62,519 nucleotides of DNA. It comes from Chthoniobacteraceae bacterium (GTDB lineage Bacteria > Verrucomicrobiota > Verrucomicrobiia > Chthoniobacterales > Chthoniobacteraceae). The position numbers were made by a program, and so were the translations under genes. This document shows, piece after piece, positions 32,910 to 42,488 of this stretch. Where the stretch lies: contig CANJZW010000015.1 in assembly GCA_947479475.1 (NCBI GenBank), positions 1 to 62,519 on the forward strand, given 5' to 3'. How positions within the stretch are numbered: the first letter of the stretch is position 1; each line of letters begins with the position of its first letter. The notes under the pieces were generated by a model, which saw only the letters and a list, made by a program, of their open reading frames with translations, did no database searches and was not told the DNA's origin.

Positions 32910-35420
32910 TTATTCGTCAGGTGCTGCGACCTTTGGTTTGGCTGCGGCCGCTTTCTTAGGAACTTTAGCAGGTCTGGGCTCAAATTCGAAGCTAACTTTT
33001 TCGCCATCCAGCTTTAAAAAGGCAGAAAACGGGCGCCCCTTCTTGGAGATGAACCGGCGCAGCAGGTCGGTTTTCCCGGTGGTGCAGAGTTTGACGGCCT
33101 GTTCCGGGGCGATAGCCTGTTGAAGTATCGTACGGCCCATGCGGAACTTACACGCCTTGGAGGGGGCGTGTTCGCACAAAAAGGCGGTGTCCGTGGCCAC
33201 CACCTGCCCTTTGTGGCATACGGGGCAGGGCGCGAGGCGGGGCGCTTCAGAAAGGTCGATGTTCGCTCCTTCGGCATCCGCTTTTTCAAAGTCGAAACGC
33301 TGTTTCCACTCGCTGGATTCGTCCAGATGCACGTGAGCAGCGAAGGATCGGCCCATTTTAGAGCGGAAGCCTTCCAGCGGGCCAACCTTGCCCGTGGACA
33401 ATAGGGCGACGACTTCCTCCCGTTCCAGTTCCCGGGCGGCCATGGTTTTCCAGATGGCAAGTTTGCACCCTTCGCACTCGTACATGCGGAAGCTTTCCTT
33501 CAACCCTCGATGGCCGCAGCGCGGACAGGTGGCATCCAGCGGCCTGAACAGGCCGGAAACTTCCTTGCCCATGCCGGCCCTGACTTTCTCCACCAAATCT
33601 TTGGTCAGGGAGCCAATCTGCGCCATGAATTCGGCGCGGGACAGTTGGCCGCGTTCCATCTGGCGGAGCCGGAACTCCCAGTCGCCGGTGAGTTCGGGTT
33701 TGGTGAGCGCCTCGGCGTGGAGATCGCGCAGGAGGGTGATGAGAGACATCCCCTTTGCGGTGGCCACCAGATCGCGGCCTTGTCTTAAAATATACCCTTC
33801 GGTGAGCAGGCCTTCGATCACCTGCGCGCGGGTTGCTGGGGTGCCCAGACCGCGCTCGCTCATGGCTTCGCGCAGTTCCTCGTCGTCAACGAGTTTGCCG
33901 GCTCCTTCCATCGCAGAGAGCAGCGTGCCTTCGTTGAAGCGGGCGGGAGGCTTGGTTTCGCACTCCTTGGCTTCGACGTGCAGCGTTTTGGCCGTTTCTC
34001 CAGCCTTCACGGCGACGATGGATTTTTCGGACTTCTCGGAATCCTCCTCAGGCTCGGCCTGTTTGCCGTAGACCGCCAGCCAGCCGGGATCCACGATCAC
34101 CTTGCCATCCGTTTTGAAGGCCTCGCCCTCCACGCGCGTGATACGGGTGGTTATTTCAAACTGCGCGGACGGGAAGAAAACGGCGATGAAGCGGCGCGTC
34201 ACCAGGTCGAAAATGCGCTGTTCCTTGTCGTCCAGGGTCTTTGGGATCGTGCCGGTGGGGACGATTGCAAAGTGGTCGCTGACCTTGGCGTTGTTGAAAA
34301 TCCGTTTATTGGGGCGCACCCAGCCTTGGGCCAGCGCCTTGTTGGCGTGTACTGCCAGGACAGGATCTTTGATCGAGTCCAGGGCATGTTGCGCTGTGGC
34401 GATGTGATCTTCGGGGAGGAAACGGGAATCCGTTCGGGGATAGGTCAGCGCCTTGTGTTTTTCGTAGAGGGCCTGGGCGATCTGCAAGGTCATGCGGGCG
34501 GGAAACCCGAAACGCTGGTTGGCCTCCCGCTGCAGGGTGGTGAGATCGTAGAGGAGCGGGGGCGCCTGGGTGGTGGGTTTTTTCTCCTCGTGGATTTCCC
34601 CGGGTTTGCCCTGGCATTTGGCTACGATGGCGTCAGCGCTCGTCTTGTCCCAGAGACGTTCCGCCTTGGCGTCTTCTTCCGCCGTCTTTTTCTTGAAACT
34701 CTGGTCGAACCATCTGCCTCGATAGGAGCCGGCTGCCACCCCGAAATCGGCAAACACCTCAAAGTAGGTTTTAGCCTTGAAAGCACGGATTTTTTCCTCC
34801 CGTTCCACGATGATGGCCAGGGTGGGAGTTTGGACGCGGCCTGCCGTGGTTTTGTGAAAGCCGCCGTCTGCGGAGTTTAACGCCGTGAGGGCGCGGGTGG
34901 CGTTGATGCCCACGAGCCAGTCAGCCTCGGAGCGGCTGGTAGCGGCGTCGGAGAGGGGCATCATTTCCTCGTCGGAACGCAGTTTAGAGAACGCGGTGCG
35001 AATGGCGTCCGGGGTCATGGACTGGAGCCAGAGGCGGCTCATGGGCTTTTTCACGCCCGATGCGCGCACGATGTTGCGGAAAATCAGCTCCCCCTCGCGA
35101 CCGGCGTCACACGCGTTGACGATGGCGGTGACGTCCTTGCGTTTGAGCAGTTTTTTGAGCACCGCCAAACGGGCGGCGTTTCGCTCGATCGGCACCAGGT
35201 CAAAGTGGGGAGGGATGGAAGGAAGGTTTTCGATCTTCCATTTGCCCCGGGCGGGTTCACTGCCCTCAGGGGGGGCGATTTCCAGCAGGTGGCCCACGGC
35301 TGAGGAAATCACTAGGGATTCGTTTTCAAAATAGTCGCCGTTGCGCTCGAGTTTACCCAACACGCGCGCTAGATCCTGCGCGACACTGGGTTTTTCGGCG
35401 ATAATGAGAGTCTTAGACAT
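32910..35420 (-). CDS. topB: DNA topoisomerase III (type IA)
   Basis: The 836-residue enzyme relaxes and decatenates DNA through a 5'-phosphotyrosine. The TOPRIM motifs are EKPSVAQDLARVLG and NACDAGREGELIFR. The active-site Tyr is in ALTYPRTDSRF near residue 327. A family motif GLGTPATRAQVIEGL follows. The C-terminus has four-Cys zinc-like segments (CPRCGHRG...CEGC and CPVCHKGQ...CEHA) alternating with two topo-C repeats (STGKVGPLEGFRSKMGRSF, TTGKTDLLRRFISKKGRPF), and a Lys/Ala-rich tail. It is followed by the Nudix gene. Intact and of normal length. Confidence 0.95.
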   Translation of the reverse strand: MSKTLIIAEKPSVAQDLARVLGKLERNGDYFENESLVISSAVGHLLEIAPPEGSEPARGKWKIENLPSIPPHFDLVPIERNAARLAVLKKLLKRKDVTAIVNACDAGREGELIFRNIVRASGVKKPMSRLWLQSMTPDAIRTAFSKLRSDEEMMPLSDAATSRSEADWLVGINATRALTALNSADGGFHKTTAGRVQTPTLAIIVEREEKIRAFKAKTYFEVFADFGVAAGSYRGRWFDQSFKKKTAEEDAKAERLWDKTSADAIVAKCQGKPGEIHEEKKPTTQAPPLLYDLTTLQREANQRFGFPARMTLQIAQALYEKHKALTYPRTDSRFLPEDHIATAQHALDSIKDPVLAVHANKALAQGWVRPNKRIFNNAKVSDHFAIVPTGTIPKTLDDKEQRIFDLVTRRFIAVFFPSAQFEITTRITRVEGEAFKTDGKVIVDPGWLAVYGKQAEPEEDSEKSEKSIVAVKAGETAKTLHVEAKECETKPPARFNEGTLLSAMEGAGKLVDDEELREAMSERGLGTPATRAQVIEGLLTEGYILRQGRDLVATAKGMSLITLLRDLHAEALTKPELTGDWEFRLRQMERGQLSRAEFMAQIGSLTKDLVEKVRAGMGKEVSGLFRPLDATCPRCGHRGLKESFRMYECEGCKLAIWKTMAARELEREEVVALLSTGKVGPLEGFRSKMGRSFAAHVHLDESSEWKQRFDFEKADAEGANIDLSEAPRLAPCPVCHKGQVVATDTAFLCEHAPSKACKFRMGRTILQQAIAPEQAVKLCTTGKTDLLRRFISKKGRPFSAFLKLDGEKVSFEFEPRPAKVPKKAAAAKPKVAAPDE

Positions 35421-35505
35421 AAAGTTGAGAAGAGGGGCGGAGTGAGAAGCGGCGCGCAGAGATCGCCATGAAAGCGAGCGATACGCAACCGCCGAATGAG
35501 GCGAC

Positions 35506-37344
35506 TCAGGGAATTTGCGTTTGCGAGGGGGGGCGCACGCGCTGGAGCCTTTCCTTAACGGATTCGAGTCCGGGATCTAATTCGAGTGCAGATTCCCAGG
35601 CGCTGATGGCTTCGGGTAGATTGCCCAGTTTCTCCTGAACTTCCCCGAGATGCTCGTAAACTTCGGGCGCCTCCTCCCTGCGGATTTTTTCCAGCGCTTT
35701 TCGCAACTCGCGGACGGCCGACTGCAGGTCGCCTTTGCGGTAGTACCACCAGCCCAGACTGTCCAGATAAGCGGGATGGTTGGGGCGCAGGCCCAGGGCT
35801 TTGCGGATGTAGGTCACGGCCTCATCGAGGTTCGTGTTGCGGTCCACCCACATGAATCCCAGGTAGTTGAGCGCCTCCGCGGAGTTTTCGGGGGCTAGGG
35901 AGATGCTCTTTTTGAGGAGCTTGGCTGCCTGTTCGAGCATTCCCGCGCGTTCCGCTGCCGCCCCGTAGGTGAGGTAAAAGGAGGCGTCCAGGGCCTCGGT
36001 GCGGCCTTTGGAGAATTCCGCCTCCGCCGATTCAAAGGCCTGGATAGACTCCTGGTGGCGCTTGGCCTCCCCGAGAGCCACCGCCAGAAGCATGGTCAGG
36101 CCTGGGGCCTCGGGAAAGAGGGTACGCGCCTTCAGTGCCGTTTCAGCCGCTTCCTCGCCGCGCTTGAGGCGAAGCTGGAGTTGGATGAGGCGCACGTGAT
36201 CTTCCAATTTTGAGCCGTTTTGGTCCAAGGCGACGCGGAAGTGGCCTAAGGCGGCGATCAGTTGCCCCTGCTGCATATAAAGTTCACCCGCAAGTTCGCG
36301 GGGGTCCGCCGCGGAGGGGTTTTCCCTGATCAGTTCTTCCAGCAAGTCGAGGGCGGCATCGGGTTGCTCGTTCAAAACCAGAGCCCGCGCCCATTTTTGG
36401 CCTATGGGCAGGGAGTTTGCCTTGTTTTCCTGAAGATACAGACTGTTTGCGCGGTCGTAAAAACGGCAGGCCTCGGGATACTGTTGCGTCAGAGTGAAGT
36501 GATCGGCGGCACGCTGGATGCAAAGGGTGTTGTTGGGCTCTAAATCCAGCGCTTTGCGGTAAAGGGTATTGATTCGATCCAACTGGCTCTTGCCGGGAGG
36601 CGCGCCTCGCAGGGAGAGGGCATTGCGGAAGAGATCCCCGGCCCGCAGCCAGAAACTCACGTCCGTGCGGGAGGCCGCCAGCGTTTTGCGCAGCGTTTCG
36701 TCGAGTCGCTGGGTGAGCCTTGCGGCGGAGCACACTTCGACCAGAGTGGAGATGGCCGTGAAGTCTTCTGGGGCGAGTTTGTAGGCCCTCTCGGCGTAGG
36801 TGAGGGCCGTGTCAGCCTGCCGGAGGGCGGTGAGGTAAATTCGAGCTAGTTCCACGGCGGGCCCGAGCTCTTTCGGTGCGGCTTGGTGGGTCACCTTTAA
36901 GATACGCACCGCTTCGTCCGTTTTCTTTTGCTGGAGCAGATCCGTTGCAATTCGGGAAGCTAGCCGGGCGTTGCCGGGGTCTAGTTCCAGGGCCTTGTAG
37001 AAAAGCGCAGAGGCCGTCTCCGCGTCCTCCTGTTCCTCGGCGATCACCGCGAGGGCGAAATTGACGTAGGCCTCGGAAAGAACCTCCCCGTCCGGAGCCG
37101 TAAGAAGGTCGGGGGAGGGAGTACTGGGCGGTGAAGGGTAGGGGTCTGCATAAAGCGGCCCCGGAAGCAGAGCATCCGAGGCGACGACTTTAGGCGGATC
37201 CGCTAGTGTAGCGGTAGAAGGCAGCGTTTTCGTGCCGGTTTTGGCCGCGTCCAAACGGTACGGGATCAGGCAGCACGCCAGAAGCGATGCTGAGAGGGCG
37301 TACCGCAGGCCGGGCAGGACTGTTGCCGTATTGGAACGGTCCAT
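35506..37344 (-). CDS. Exported tetratricopeptide repeat protein
   Basis: The 612-residue product begins with a hydrophobic signal (LRYALSASLLACCLIPYRLDA) and a short Pro-rich linker. From residue about 85 it is made of TPR units, for example LASRIATDLLQQKKTDEAVRI, YAERAYKLAPEDFTAISTLV, LNYLGFMWVDRNTNLDEAVTY, YLDSLGWWYYRKGDLQSAVR and YEHLGEVQEKLGNLPEAISA. At least ten units can be counted roughly. TPR proteins of this size in the envelope act as scaffolds. The context (between the mS38-like protein and topoisomerase III) does not suggest a specific partner. Confidence 0.85.
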   Translation of the reverse strand: MDRSNTATVLPGLRYALSASLLACCLIPYRLDAAKTGTKTLPSTATLADPPKVVASDALLPGPLYADPYPSPPSTPSPDLLTAPDGEVLSEAYVNFALAVIAEEQEDAETASALFYKALELDPGNARLASRIATDLLQQKKTDEAVRILKVTHQAAPKELGPAVELARIYLTALRQADTALTYAERAYKLAPEDFTAISTLVEVCSAARLTQRLDETLRKTLAASRTDVSFWLRAGDLFRNALSLRGAPPGKSQLDRINTLYRKALDLEPNNTLCIQRAADHFTLTQQYPEACRFYDRANSLYLQENKANSLPIGQKWARALVLNEQPDAALDLLEELIRENPSAADPRELAGELYMQQGQLIAALGHFRVALDQNGSKLEDHVRLIQLQLRLKRGEEAAETALKARTLFPEAPGLTMLLAVALGEAKRHQESIQAFESAEAEFSKGRTEALDASFYLTYGAAAERAGMLEQAAKLLKKSISLAPENSAEALNYLGFMWVDRNTNLDEAVTYIRKALGLRPNHPAYLDSLGWWYYRKGDLQSAVRELRKALEKIRREEAPEVYEHLGEVQEKLGNLPEAISAWESALELDPGLESVKERLQRVRPPSQTQIP

Positions 37345-37359
37345 AAGCCGGAACGCAAA

Positions 37360-37464
37360 CTAGCTCTTATAGCGCAAGCGCTTCTTGTGGCGGTTTTCTT
37401 TCATCCGCTTTTTGCGCTTATGTTTTGCGATCTTTGTTTTGCGTCTCTTTTTTAGGGAACCCAT
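37360..37464 (-). CDS. 34-residue basic protein, mS38 (AURKAIP1/COX24)-like
   Basis: Minus strand 37464 to 37360 encodes a 34-residue peptide beginning MGSLKKRRKTKIAKHKRKKR and ending RLRYKS. About half the residues are Lys or Arg. The pattern KIAKHKRKKR followed by ENRHKK is that of the small proteins annotated as AURKAIP1/COX24 domain proteins, related to the mitochondrial ribosomal protein mS38 and found in Bacteroidota and Verrucomicrobiota. They are presumed small-subunit ribosomal components. It sits between hisG and the TPR gene, 90 bp after hisG. The ATG has no Shine-Dalgarno sequence. Confidence 0.8.
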   Translation of the reverse strand: MGSLKKRRKTKIAKHKRKKRMKENRHKKRLRYKS

Positions 37465-37554
37465 GTGAAATAATTTGCTAGCGTTGAGGGGGCGGGAGGC
37501 AACCAAGAATCAGACACAGTTGCAACCTTTAATTTCAATGTGTGCTGATTTGGC

Positions 37555-38436
37555 TCAGTGGACAAGCTTGTTCAAGGGATACTCGATGATCCCTTCGGCT
37601 CCCAATTCCTTCAGGAGCGGGATGATTTCGCGCACCACTTTCTCTGCAATGACGGTTTCCACCGCGATCCAACCTTTTTGTGCCAAGTGAGAGACCGTCG
37701 GGTTGCGTAGTGAGGGCAGGGCCCCGAGGAGGGCGGGCAACTGGCCCTCAGGCAGGTTCATTTTCAGTCCCACATTGTCCCGGGCTGCAAAGGCGCTTTT
37801 GAGCAACAAAACAAGGTTGTCCAACTTCGTTTTCTTCCAAGGGTCCAGGTAGGCGCTCTTGTTGGCTATGAATTGGGGGGAGGATTCCATAATCGTCTCC
37901 AGGATGCGCAGTTTGTTGGCGCGCAGGGAGGAGCCCGTCTCCGTGACGTCCACAATGGCGTCCACCAGATCGGGAACTTTGACCTCCGTCGCCCCCCACG
38001 AAAACTCGACCACCGCCTCGACTCCGTGTCCGGCGAGGTAGCGTTTGGTGAGTTCCACGGCTTCGGTCGCGATGACTTTGCCCTGCAGATCCTTCACACT
38101 CCGGATCGGTGAGTCTTCGGGAACGGCGACCACCCAGCGGGTGGGCTGGGCGCTTGTTTTTGAAAACGTCATCTGGGCAAGGACTTCCACGTCGGAGCCG
38201 TTGTTGTAAACCCAGTCCAGTCCGGTCAGACCGCAGTCCAGAAAGCCGTGTTCCACATACCGGCTGATCTCCTGCGCGCGCAGGAGTCGGATGACCAGCT
38301 CGGGGTCGTCTACGGAGGGTTTGTAGGAACGGCTTGCGCCGGAAATGGTGAAGCCCGCCTTCGCAAATAGCGCAAAGGTGGGTTCTTGCAGGGAGCCGGT
38401 CGGCAGGCCGATTCGGAGGACACGGGGTTCGCTCAT
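37555..38436 (-). CDS. hisG: ATP phosphoribosyltransferase, long form with regulatory domain
   Basis: The first enzyme of histidine synthesis joins ATP and PRPP to phosphoribosyl-ATP. At 293 residues this is the hexameric long form. Motifs include LRIGLPTGSLQEPTFALFAKAG at the start, VEHGFLDCGLTGLDWV, the PRPP-binding VDVTETGSSLRANKL and the C-terminal ACT-like allosteric domain from about residue 215 ending VVREIIPLLKELGAEGIIEY. It should be histidine-feedback inhibited. No other his gene is present. It lies 144 bp downstream of trmD on the same strand. Confidence 0.95.
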   Translation of the reverse strand: MSEPRVLRIGLPTGSLQEPTFALFAKAGFTISGASRSYKPSVDDPELVIRLLRAQEISRYVEHGFLDCGLTGLDWVYNNGSDVEVLAQMTFSKTSAQPTRWVVAVPEDSPIRSVKDLQGKVIATEAVELTKRYLAGHGVEAVVEFSWGATEVKVPDLVDAIVDVTETGSSLRANKLRILETIMESSPQFIANKSAYLDPWKKTKLDNLVLLLKSAFAARDNVGLKMNLPEGQLPALLGALPSLRNPTVSHLAQKGWIAVETVIAEKVVREIIPLLKELGAEGIIEYPLNKLVH

Positions 38437-38580
38437 AAAAGAGGCCGCAAGGTTTTAGGGGAGAGACGGCTTTGCGCCAGTAAAAAGAGTGCCATCGGCA
38501 CGATCGGCACGTAATGGGGCGGATGTACGGCAGAAACGCCCCGCATCCCAGGCCCGCCGCCCCCCAAAGACGCGCCTCCG

Positions 38581-39252
38581 CTACGCCAGGAGATCCGGCC
38601 TGGCCCGCCGCGTTTTACCAAGGGACTGCTCCTGGCGCCACTTGGCGATGGCTGCGTGGTTGCCGCCCAGCAGAATCTCCGGCACACGCACCCCCTCAAA
38701 CTCGACAGGGCGGGTGTATTGCGGGAACTCCAGCAAGCCTCCGGCGAAGGATTCCTCCACCGCGGAAGTGGCATCCCCGAGAACCTCTGGCAGGAGGCGC
38801 ACGATGGCGTCTACCACAACCACCGCCGCGATCACGCCGTTGGTCAGAACGTAGTCGCCGATGGAAATTTCTTCGTCCACAAGCTGATCAATAACGCGCT
38901 GGTCAACCCCCTCGTAGTGGCCGCAGAGGATAATGAGGTGCTTGCACTCCGAGGCAAACCGTTGGGCCGTTGTTTGTTTGAAGGGGGCTCCCGCCGGTGT
39001 CATGAACGCCACCTTGCAACCCTCGCTGCGCAGGGCTGTTATTGCCTCGAAGATGGGTTCGCACTTCATCACCATTCCCTGGCCGCCGCCGTAGGGGGTG
39101 TCGTCGGTCGTCCGGTGCTTGTCCCGGGCCCAGTCGCGGATGTTGTGCGCGTGGATTTCCACCAGAGCCCGTTGCTGGGCCCGGCCGATAATACTCTCCG
39201 CGAGTGCGGCTGTGGCGATTTGCGGAAAGAGGGAGAGAATGTCGATGCGCAT
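38581..39252 (-). CDS. trmD: tRNA (guanine-N1)-methyltransferase
   Basis: TrmD methylates G37 of tRNAs with S-adenosylmethionine. I start at ATG 39252 (MRIDILSLFPQ); a GTG at 39258, whose GTGA overlaps the preceding stop, is also in frame. The SPOUT trefoil-knot sequences are visible: LILCGHYEGVDQRVID, EISIGDYVLTNG and VRLLPEVLGD, with YGGGQGMVMK near residue 57 and SFAGGLLEFPQYTRP in the C-terminal part. Length 223 is normal. The usual neighbours rimM, rpsP and rplS are absent from this window. Confidence 0.95.
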   Translation of the reverse strand: MRIDILSLFPQIATAALAESIIGRAQQRALVEIHAHNIRDWARDKHRTTDDTPYGGGQGMVMKCEPIFEAITALRSEGCKVAFMTPAGAPFKQTTAQRFASECKHLIILCGHYEGVDQRVIDQLVDEEISIGDYVLTNGVIAAVVVVDAIVRLLPEVLGDATSAVEESFAGGLLEFPQYTRPVEFEGVRVPEILLGGNHAAIAKWRQEQSLGKTRRARPDLLA

Positions 39253-39254
39253 TC

Positions 39255-39509
39255 TCACCGCGCGGCCTTGCAGTGTTCAAGGGTGGCGAAGAGGGCGTCT
39301 TGAAAGGATTGGAGGTCGTGCACGACGGTGGGGCAGCGCTCCAGAACGGCTTTGCCCAGGCGTTCATAATTCGCCGGATTACGCTCTCCGAGCTCCGCCA
39401 AAGCCAGCAGGACGGCGAAGACGTTGTTGATGTCGTGTTTGGTGTCGCGAAATTTATCGCAAAGAACCTGCAAGGCCTGAGTTGAAGCAGGGGAGGGAGT
39501 TTCGTTCAT
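39255..39509 (-). CDS. 84-residue protein resembling a histidine-kinase dimerisation helix pair
   Basis: The product begins MNETPSPASTQALQ at ATG 39509. It contains KHDINNVFAVLLALAEL around H25, which resembles the HisKA H-box (HDLNNxLxxIxGYxEL), and then NPANYERLGKAV and TVVHDLQSFQDAL, which look like the second helix. There is no ATPase domain and no receiver domain. The stop overlaps the trmD start region (GTGA), so translation is coupled to trmD. It may be a stand-alone phosphotransfer-like or dimerisation protein, or an unrelated helical hairpin. I could not find a close family from memory. Confidence 0.55.
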   Translation of the reverse strand: MNETPSPASTQALQVLCDKFRDTKHDINNVFAVLLALAELGERNPANYERLGKAVLERCPTVVHDLQSFQDALFATLEHCKAAR

Positions 39510-39584
39510 ATTAGAATTCAAGCTGGAGAACTTGCGGCAAGGATGGTTTGTTTGCAAACCCCCGAAACAGAGCGCACCCCTAGT

Positions 39585-42488
39585 ATGGCAAGAGATAGCA
39601 TCCGGATCCTCGGGGCCCGGCAGCATAACCTGAAGAACCTCTCCTTGGAAATCCCAAGAGAGCGGCTTGTTGTGGTCACAGGTCTGAGCGGTTCGGGGAA
39701 AAGCTCCCTTGCCTTCGACACCCTCTACGCTGAGGGGCAGCGTCGCTACGTGGAGAGTCTTTCTGCCTACGCCCGCCAGTTTTTGGACCAACTCCAGAAG
39801 CCTGAGGTGGATTTCATCGAAGGGCTCTCACCGGCAATCGCAATCGAACAACGCACCTCCGGCGGCAACCCTCGCTCGACCATTGCCACCCAGACTGAGA
39901 TTTACGACTACCTCCGTCTTTTGTTTGCTTCGGTCGGTCAGCCCCACGATCCGGTCTCCGGCCAGCCCATTCAACGGCTCACCGCGCAGCAAATCGTCGA
40001 CCAGATCCTGGCCCTTCCTACGGAAAGCAGGCTCATCGTCCTCGCTCCGCTCATCGCCTCGGAGGAAGGCCAGTTTCGCGACGTTCTTGAAAAGCTCAAA
40101 CGCGACGGATTTCTGCGCGCCCGCGTGGACGGGGAGATGATCGAAATCGGGGGACAGGCACCCGTCACCAAACTCGCGTCCGGTAAGGCGCACTCGCTGG
40201 AAGTCGTCGTGGATCGGATTGTTCTCAAAGAGGGAGTTCGCCAGCGTCTGGCTGAATCCGTCGATCTTGCCCTCAAACTGGGGCGCAACCGGCTGCTTTT
40301 GCTCCGCCAGAATGCGGGCGGCGGCTCCGAGGAATTGCTCTCGTTCTCAACCGCCTATGCCAATCCGGACACCGGGTTTGAAATGCCGGTTCTCACGCCC
40401 CGCCACTTTTCTTTCAACAGCCATTTGGGCGCTTGTGTCGAGTGCCAGGGGCTTGGGACGCGGCTTGAAATTGACCCTGAGCTCATCGTTCCCGAACCCG
40501 ACAAGTCGCTTTCAGACGGGGCGGTTGCGCCCTGGAAAAAGGCGGGCAAGCGACTGGAACCGTTTTATCAGGCAACCCTTGAGAAACTGGCCGCCGCGTT
40601 CAAGGTCTCCCTAGACCTGCCCTGGAGTTTGCTGCCTGAAAATTTCCGGAACGCCCTGTTGTTTGGAACGGGAGAAAAGGCCATCGCGCTGCCCTCGCTC
40701 GAGGCGGGGGGCGTTTCCAAGCGGCCTTTCGAGGGGATCGTCTCCCAGCTCCAGACTTTCTACGATTCGAGTGAAACGGACGCCGCCCGCACCCGGATCC
40801 GCCAGTTCATGGGGATCCGGCCGTGTCCCGCGTGTGGCGGCGCCCGCCTGCGCCCGGAGTTGCTGGCGGTCAAAGTGAGTGCGCTTCCTGGCGGGGTGGG
40901 GGTTCAGTTTGGAATTGCGGATTTCTGCCGGCAAACCATTGCGCAGGCCCAGTCTTTTGTGGAAACCCTGGTGATGGATGCGTCCCAGGAATTCATCACG
41001 GCGGAGGTGCGCAGGGAGCTGAGCAATCGGCTCCGTTTTCTCAACGAAGTGGGCTTGGGGTACTTGAACCTCGACCGGCAAAGCGGCACGCTTTCCGGGG
41101 GCGAATCCCAGAGAATCCGCCTCGCCACTCAGATCGGCTCCGGGCTGGCCGGCTGTCTCTACGTTCTCGACGAGCCCAGCATCGGCTTGCACCAGCGCGA
41201 CAACGACCGCCTCATTGCCACGCTTAAACGCCTGCGCGACCTTGGTAACTCCGTCATCGTCGTGGAGCACGACGAGGACACCATTCGCGCCGCGGACTAC
41301 GTGCTCGACCTCGGCCCGGGCGCGGGCGTCCGGGGCGGGTACATCGTTGCCTCAGGATCCCCCGCAGACATTGAGGCGACACCGGCCTCGCTCACCGGCC
41401 AGTATCTTTCGGGCAAAATGCGCATCCCCGTGCCCAAACACCGGGTGCGTCCCGCAAGCCCGCGTTCCCAACTCGACCGTGGCCATATTCCCCCGGGTTG
41501 GCTGAGCTTGATTGACGTCACGGAAAACAACCTGCGCGGGGTGGACGCCCATTTTCCCCTGCGCTGCCTGACCTGCGTGACGGGCGTTTCCGGGTCGGGG
41601 AAATCCACGCTGGTGGACGATGTTTTGAGGAAGGTTCTGGCCCGCAAACTGCACCGTTCCAAGGAGCGTCCGGGGGCGTACAAAAACTTCATTGGTTTGG
41701 AGCAGGTCGACAAGGTGATCATCATCGACCAGTCCCCGATCGGCCGAACCCCCCGCTCGAACCCGGTGACTTACGTGGGGGCCTTTGCGGCCATACGCGA
41801 TTTGTTTGCAGGGCTTCCGGCGTCCCGGGTGCGTGGGTACACGTCGGGACGGTTTTCCTTCAACGTCAAGGGGGGGCGCTGCGAGGGCTGCGAAGGGGAC
41901 GGGGTCAAGCGCATCGAAATGCACTTTCTGGCCGACGTTTTTGTCGAATGCGAATTGTGCCACGGTCGCCGCTACAACAGGGAGACCCTCGAGGTCACCT
42001 ACAAGGGCCGCAACGTGGCTGACATCCTCGACATGACCGTCGACGAAAGCGGCCGTTTTTTCCGTAACATCCCTCCGATCGCCGACAAACTGATGGCGTT
42101 GGAAGACGTCGGCCTGGGTTATGTGCGGCTCGGACAAAGCGGCGCCACGCTCTCCGGCGGCGAGGCCCAGCGGATCAAGCTCGCCGCGGAACTCGCCCGA
42201 AAGGCCACCGGTCGCACCGTGTACATCCTGGACGAACCGACCACGGGGCTGCATTTTGCCGACATTCACAAACTCCTGGAGGTACTCCTTAAGTTGCGCG
42301 ACGCCGGCAACACGCTGGTGGTCATCGAGCACAACCTTGAAGTCATCAAGTGCGCGGACTGGATTATCGATATGGGCCCGGAAGGCGGTGCGGAGGGGGG
42401 GCAAATTGTGGTGGAGGGGACTCCGGAAATGGTCGCGGCTTGCGCGGGCTCGCACACAGGACAGTATTTGAGAAGGATTTTGAAATGA
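39585..42488 (+). CDS. uvrA: Excinuclease ABC subunit A
   Basis: The 967-residue ATPase recognises DNA damage in nucleotide excision repair. I start at ATG 39585 ([19 protein letters not shown]); an in-frame ATG at 39543 is less typical. Two ABC modules are present, with Walker [10 protein letters not shown] near residue 35 and GVSGSGKST in the second half. The signature sequences are [12 protein letters not shown] and [12 protein letters not shown]. Zinc-finger cysteines appear in [25 protein letters not shown] and CELCHGRRY. The stop overlaps the next gene's ATG (ATGA). No LexA-like box was recognised upstream. Confidence 0.97.
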   Translation: MARDSIRILGARQHNLKNLSLEIPRERLVVVTGLSGSGKSSLAFDTLYAEGQRRYVESLSAYARQFLDQLQKPEVDFIEGLSPAIAIEQRTSGGNPRSTIATQTEIYDYLRLLFASVGQPHDPVSGQPIQRLTAQQIVDQILALPTESRLIVLAPLIASEEGQFRDVLEKLKRDGFLRARVDGEMIEIGGQAPVTKLASGKAHSLEVVVDRIVLKEGVRQRLAESVDLALKLGRNRLLLLRQNAGGGSEELLSFSTAYANPDTGFEMPVLTPRHFSFNSHLGACVECQGLGTRLEIDPELIVPEPDKSLSDGAVAPWKKAGKRLEPFYQATLEKLAAAFKVSLDLPWSLLPENFRNALLFGTGEKAIALPSLEAGGVSKRPFEGIVSQLQTFYDSSETDAARTRIRQFMGIRPCPACGGARLRPELLAVKVSALPGGVGVQFGIADFCRQTIAQAQSFVETLVMDASQEFITAEVRRELSNRLRFLNEVGLGYLNLDRQSGTLSGGESQRIRLATQIGSGLAGCLYVLDEPSIGLHQRDNDRLIATLKRLRDLGNSVIVVEHDEDTIRAADYVLDLGPGAGVRGGYIVASGSPADIEATPASLTGQYLSGKMRIPVPKHRVRPASPRSQLDRGHIPPGWLSLIDVTENNLRGVDAHFPLRCLTCVTGVSGSGKSTLVDDVLRKVLARKLHRSKERPGAYKNFIGLEQVDKVIIIDQSPIGRTPRSNPVTYVGAFAAIRDLFAGLPASRVRGYTSGRFSFNVKGGRCEGCEGDGVKRIEMHFLADVFVECELCHGRRYNRETLEVTYKGRNVADILDMTVDESGRFFRNIPPIADKLMALEDVGLGYVRLGQSGATLSGGEAQRIKLAAELARKATGRTVYILDEPTTGLHFADIHKLLEVLLKLRDAGNTLVVIEHNLEVIKCADWIIDMGPEGGAEGGQIVVEGTPEMVAACAGSHTGQYLRRILK

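Noticed and set aside
38433..38774. Open frame of 113 codons on the minus strand
   Set aside because: Overlaps trmD in another frame and is Arg/Pro/Ser-rich without domain features; trmD is certain.
41352..42455. Open frame of 367 codons on the minus strand
   Set aside because: Antisense to the C-terminal half of uvrA, with no recognisable domain.
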